From contig CAVZLL010000004.1 of assembly GCA_963776225.1 (NCBI GenBank), positions 558,001-622,000 of the forward strand: a stretch of DNA of 64,000 nt. Direction: 5' to 3'. A program made the position numbers and the translations under genes. Positions 61,786-64,000 of this stretch are shown here, piece by piece; positions within the stretch are counted from its first letter, which is position 1; every line of letters starts with the position of its first letter. The stretch comes from Bog-756 sp963776225. Its GTDB lineage: Bacteria; Actinomycetota; Acidimicrobiia; Acidimicrobiales; RAAP-2. The notes beneath the pieces are model-generated. The model was not told where the DNA came from and did no database searches. It worked only from the letters and a program-made list of their open reading frames with translations.

Positions 61786-62586
61786 TCAGAATGTGCTCAA
61801 CGTGCCCCGCCTCTGGGCAGATCGGAAGGCCCGTTCGAGGGTCCAGGCCGAGATCGGCACGAGCACGACCGCAAAAGCGAGCAGTATCAGCAGGTCTGAG
61901 AGGTACGACGTCGACGGCTGGTCGGACAGCAGGGCGGAGCGGAGCGCCTCCAGGGCGTAGGTCAGGGGCGAGAGATGGGCAACGACCTGCAACCAGGGGG
62001 GGAACTCGGAGATGGGGAACAGGGTCCCGCTGATCACGCCGATGATGCTGAGCACTCCGGCAACCAGGGGAACCCCTTGTTGGATCTCGATGACCACGGC
62101 CGCGCCGAAGTTGCCCACGGCAGTGAAGATGACGATCGTCAGGAGGACGACGGCGATGATGACCGGCGCGTCCACATGGGATGTGCGGAACCCGATCGGG
62201 ATGGTGAGGATGAGGACCACCGAAGCGACCGCCAAGGATTGGAGGAGCCCGTATGCGGACCAGCTGAGGCCCAGATAGATGCGACGCACCGGTTGGCTGG
62301 CCATGTACTCGAGCGTCCCCTGGACCTGCTCGTTGCGGGCCGACATCGAGGTGCCAACCGCCGTCGGTTCCAGGATCGAGGCGAAGAGCAGGCCGACAAC
62401 CGTATACCGGAAGTAGCTGGCCGAGTCGCCGGAGAACTGGCCGGAGTCGACCAGTTTGGACACGAACCGGAAGGCGAAGAGTCCCCAGAAGGCGGCGATG
62501 ACGCTGGTGGCGAAACCCACCCGGTACGAGATGGCGGTCCGGAAGTCCTTCTGCGCCATTGCGGCCACGACGCGGAGGACACTCAT
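61786..62586 (-). CDS. ABC-2 type transport permease
   Basis: 266 residues, starting inside the ATPase stop (ATGA). Six membrane helices with the ABC-2 features ISYRVGFATSVIAAFWGLFAF, VQGTLEYMASQPV, GVPLVAGVLSIIGVISGTLFPISEFPPWLQ and SPLTYALEALRSALL. Together with the ATPase it forms an exporter. In this cluster it most likely exports, or gives immunity to, the lasso peptide. Confidence 0.87.
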   Translation of the reverse strand: MSVLRVVAAMAQKDFRTAISYRVGFATSVIAAFWGLFAFRFVSKLVDSGQFSGDSASYFRYTVVGLLFASILEPTAVGTSMSARNEQVQGTLEYMASQPVRRIYLGLSWSAYGLLQSLAVASVVLILTIPIGFRTSHVDAPVIIAVVLLTIVIFTAVGNFGAAVVIEIQQGVPLVAGVLSIIGVISGTLFPISEFPPWLQVVAHLSPLTYALEALRSALLSDQPSTSYLSDLLILLAFAVVLVPISAWTLERAFRSAQRRGTLSTF

Positions 62587-63323
62587 TGTCCGGCCATGAT
62601 CTGGTCGGCGCGAGGTTCGAGCCGGGTGGATCGGATGCCGCCGGCCTCGATTCGGTACGTTGCGTCCGCGATGGGGAGCACCGCCTCGATGACCGGTGCG
62701 ACGATCAGCACTGTCAGACCACTCGAGGCCAGGCGGGCCAGCAGGCCCGTCAATGCGTGCAGGCCCTCCTCGTCCAGGCCGCGGAACGGCTCGTCCAGAA
62801 GGATCACCGCCGGGTTGGTCAGCAGTGCCCGGACCACCATCAGACGCTGCCGCTGGCCGGTGGACATGCGAGCGACCTGGCCCCGGGACACCTCCGCCAG
62901 ATCGAGATCCTCGAGAAGGGACGAGGACCGCTCGGCGATGGTCCGTTTCGAGAGTCCCGCGATCCTGCCGAACAGTTCGAGGTTCTCGAACCCGTTGATA
63001 CGCCAGTACAGGCTTCGCTCGTTGGCGAAGCTGACGCCGATGGACCGACGCACGTCGAGGCTCTGGTCGACCACGTCGTAGCCGTTGACCCGCGCCAGAC
63101 CACTGTCCGGTGTCACCACGGTGGCCAGTATCCGAACGAAGGTCGTCTTGCCGACCCCGTTTGGCCCCTCCAGGACTGCGACCGTGCCCCGCGGCACCTC
63201 GAGGTCGACATCGGTAAGGATGACCCTCCCCCGCAGCGACTTGGACAGACCTCGGACCTCGATCCCGTTGGCCTCCGGCGAGGCCTGGACCTGCGCGGTG
63301 CGGCTCCACCCCGGACGTCTCAC
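62583..63323 (-). CDS. ABC transporter ATPase
   Basis: 246 residues from a GTG overlapping the regulator stop (GTGA). Walker A GPNGVGKTT, signature MSTGQRQRL, Walker B VILLDEPFRGLDEEG. The Q-loop region reads FANERSLYWRING, as in ABC-2 exporters of the GERSLYWRLTG type, and the H-loop position is Pro (IVAPVIEA). It powers the permease encoded by the next gene. Confidence 0.9.
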   Translation of the reverse strand: MRRPGWSRTAQVQASPEANGIEVRGLSKSLRGRVILTDVDLEVPRGTVAVLEGPNGVGKTTFVRILATVVTPDSGLARVNGYDVVDQSLDVRRSIGVSFANERSLYWRINGFENLELFGRIAGLSKRTIAERSSSLLEDLDLAEVSRGQVARMSTGQRQRLMVVRALLTNPAVILLDEPFRGLDEEGLHALTGLLARLASSGLTVLIVAPVIEAVLPIADATYRIEAGGIRSTRLEPRADQIMAGQ

Positions 63324-63985
63324 CCTGTGGCCCGGACGGGATCAGGGGCGGAGGGGGCTGTGTTGCAGTTGCCGATGGCGATGGCGACCGCCTGGGCCTG
63401 GGTGTGCACACCCAGCTTGTCGAAGATCCGGGTCTTGTGGTTCTCGACGGTCTTGACCGCAATCCCCAGATGGTGGGCGACTGCCTTCGTGCTGAGCCCG
63501 TCGGACATGGCGCCGAGGACTTCGAGTTCGCGGGTGGTCAGCTCGGCTCCCGGGTGCTCACCTGCCTTTCGTCGGCGCGCCCATCGCCACTCGGTGGCGA
63601 TGGCGGCCATCACGTCCGGAGGAAGGACCGCCCCCCCAGCGGCCAGCACCAGGACCGCTTCGACCAGCTCCTCGGGCGACTGGTCGGTGTCGACGATGCC
63701 GGTGATCCCCAGCTCTGCCAACTCGACCAGCCTGGCTGTGTCGTGGGGTTCGGAAACCAGCAGCACGCGGGTCCCGGTCTGCAGCACCGCAGGCACGTAA
63801 TACTCGGCGACACCGTCGATCAGCATCTCCCCTGCGACCACCACGTCGGGAACGAGCAGCTCGCTCAGGGCCACTGCTGCCCTACCGGACCGGGTCCGAG
63901 CCACGACATCGATGCGATCGGCCAACAGGAGCTCGAGGACCTCCGGAACGTACTCATGGTCGTGGAGGACCAGTACCTTCGGCAA
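63320..63985 (-). CDS. LuxR-family regulator with degenerate receiver domain
   Basis: 221 residues from a TTG at 63985; the frame is open to the edge of the window, so the true start may lie beyond it. The N-terminal receiver-like domain has lost the phospho-acceptor Asp (PDVVVAGEM, where PDVVLLDLxM is usual) and the conserved Lys (GIVDTDQSP). The C-terminal LuxR/GerE helix-turn-helix (LTTRELEVLGAMSDGLSTKAVAHHLGI, KTVENHKTRIFDKLGV) is intact. It probably acts as a phosphorylation-independent activator of the lasso cluster, with which it overlaps by four bases. The GTGAACC repeats at 60142 are a candidate target. Confidence 0.85.
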   Translation of the reverse strand: MPKVLVLHDHEYVPEVLELLLADRIDVVARTRSGRAAVALSELLVPDVVVAGEMLIDGVAEYYVPAVLQTGTRVLLVSEPHDTARLVELAELGITGIVDTDQSPEELVEAVLVLAAGGAVLPPDVMAAIATEWRWARRRKAGEHPGAELTTRELEVLGAMSDGLSTKAVAHHLGIAVKTVENHKTRIFDKLGVHTQAQAVAIAIGNCNTAPSAPDPVRATG

Positions 63986-64000
63986 GCCCGAGGTGAAGCG

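Overview
The window is high-GC DNA (roughly 70%, with lower-GC islands at the mobile elements) from an actinobacterium. The gene set supports this: two LLM-class F420 oxidoreductases, a mycothiol S-conjugate amidase and a mycothiol-dependent isomerase-type protein, a CYP142-like P450, an Rpf-like transglycosylase, and the pspA-pspAA-htpX-pspAB operon. Secreted proteins with many copies of a GYWLVASDGGIFAFGDA repeat occur three times. In my experience that points to the Acidimicrobiia, but this last placement is inference.

Layout. 1-10.6 kb: end of an S15/CocE-type hydrolase, an acyl-CoA dehydrogenase, an NlpC/P60 hydrolase with propeller-like repeats, a TerB-like/Coq4-like protein, a sphingosine-phosphate-lyase-like PLP enzyme, two GGDEF-EAL proteins (one with a damaged EAL site) and a GNAT acetyltransferase. 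11-17 kb: a mobile-element island with a complete IS1380-type element (25-bp ends, TTTAG target duplication), a PRC-barrel gene, and an IS110-type transposase split by a complete IS3-type element (AAG target duplication). Removing the IS3 element restores the IS110 frame exactly. The DNA before the IS110 gene folds into a candidate bridge RNA. 17-20 kb: a broken RCC1-like repeat gene. 20-27 kb: hydrolase, maleylpyruvate-isomerase-type protein, and a copper module (HMA protein, frameshifted copper P-type ATPase with an extra C-terminal domain, PHM-fold copper protein). 27-41 kb: RNA methyltransferase, nitroreductase, tRNA-Gly(UCC), a membrane diguanylate cyclase, two LmbE/Mca-type deacetylases, DedA, a RecB-type nuclease, a frameshifted PAP2 gene, F420 enzymes, purE and others. 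41-46 kb: the Psp envelope-stress operon, then an Rpf-like protein behind a structured leader. 46-55 kb: pterin dehydratase, two P450s, fumC, nfo, a pilin-like protein, dprA and comM.

The most interesting region is 56.6-64 kb. It is a lasso-peptide gene cluster on the minus strand: LuxR-type regulator with a degenerate receiver, ABC ATPase, ABC-2 permease, stand-alone RRE (PqqD-like), asparagine-synthetase-like cyclase, an unannotated 52-residue precursor at 59956-60114, leader peptidase with its own RRE-like N-terminus, and an 821-residue fusion of an HPr-kinase-like domain to a cupin domain. The precursor has the classic leader (YxxP, Gly, and Thr at -2) and predicts an eight-residue Ala1-Asp8 ring with a long Pro/Gly-rich tail ending in Ser. 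HPrK-like kinases phosphorylate the C-terminal Ser of lasso peptides such as paeninodin, so a phosphorylated lasso peptide with a further cupin-dependent step is the working hypothesis.

Several genes (RCC1-like, copper ATPase, PAP2) carry single-base frame breaks in GC-rich or repetitive DNA. Some may be assembly errors rather than real mutations.
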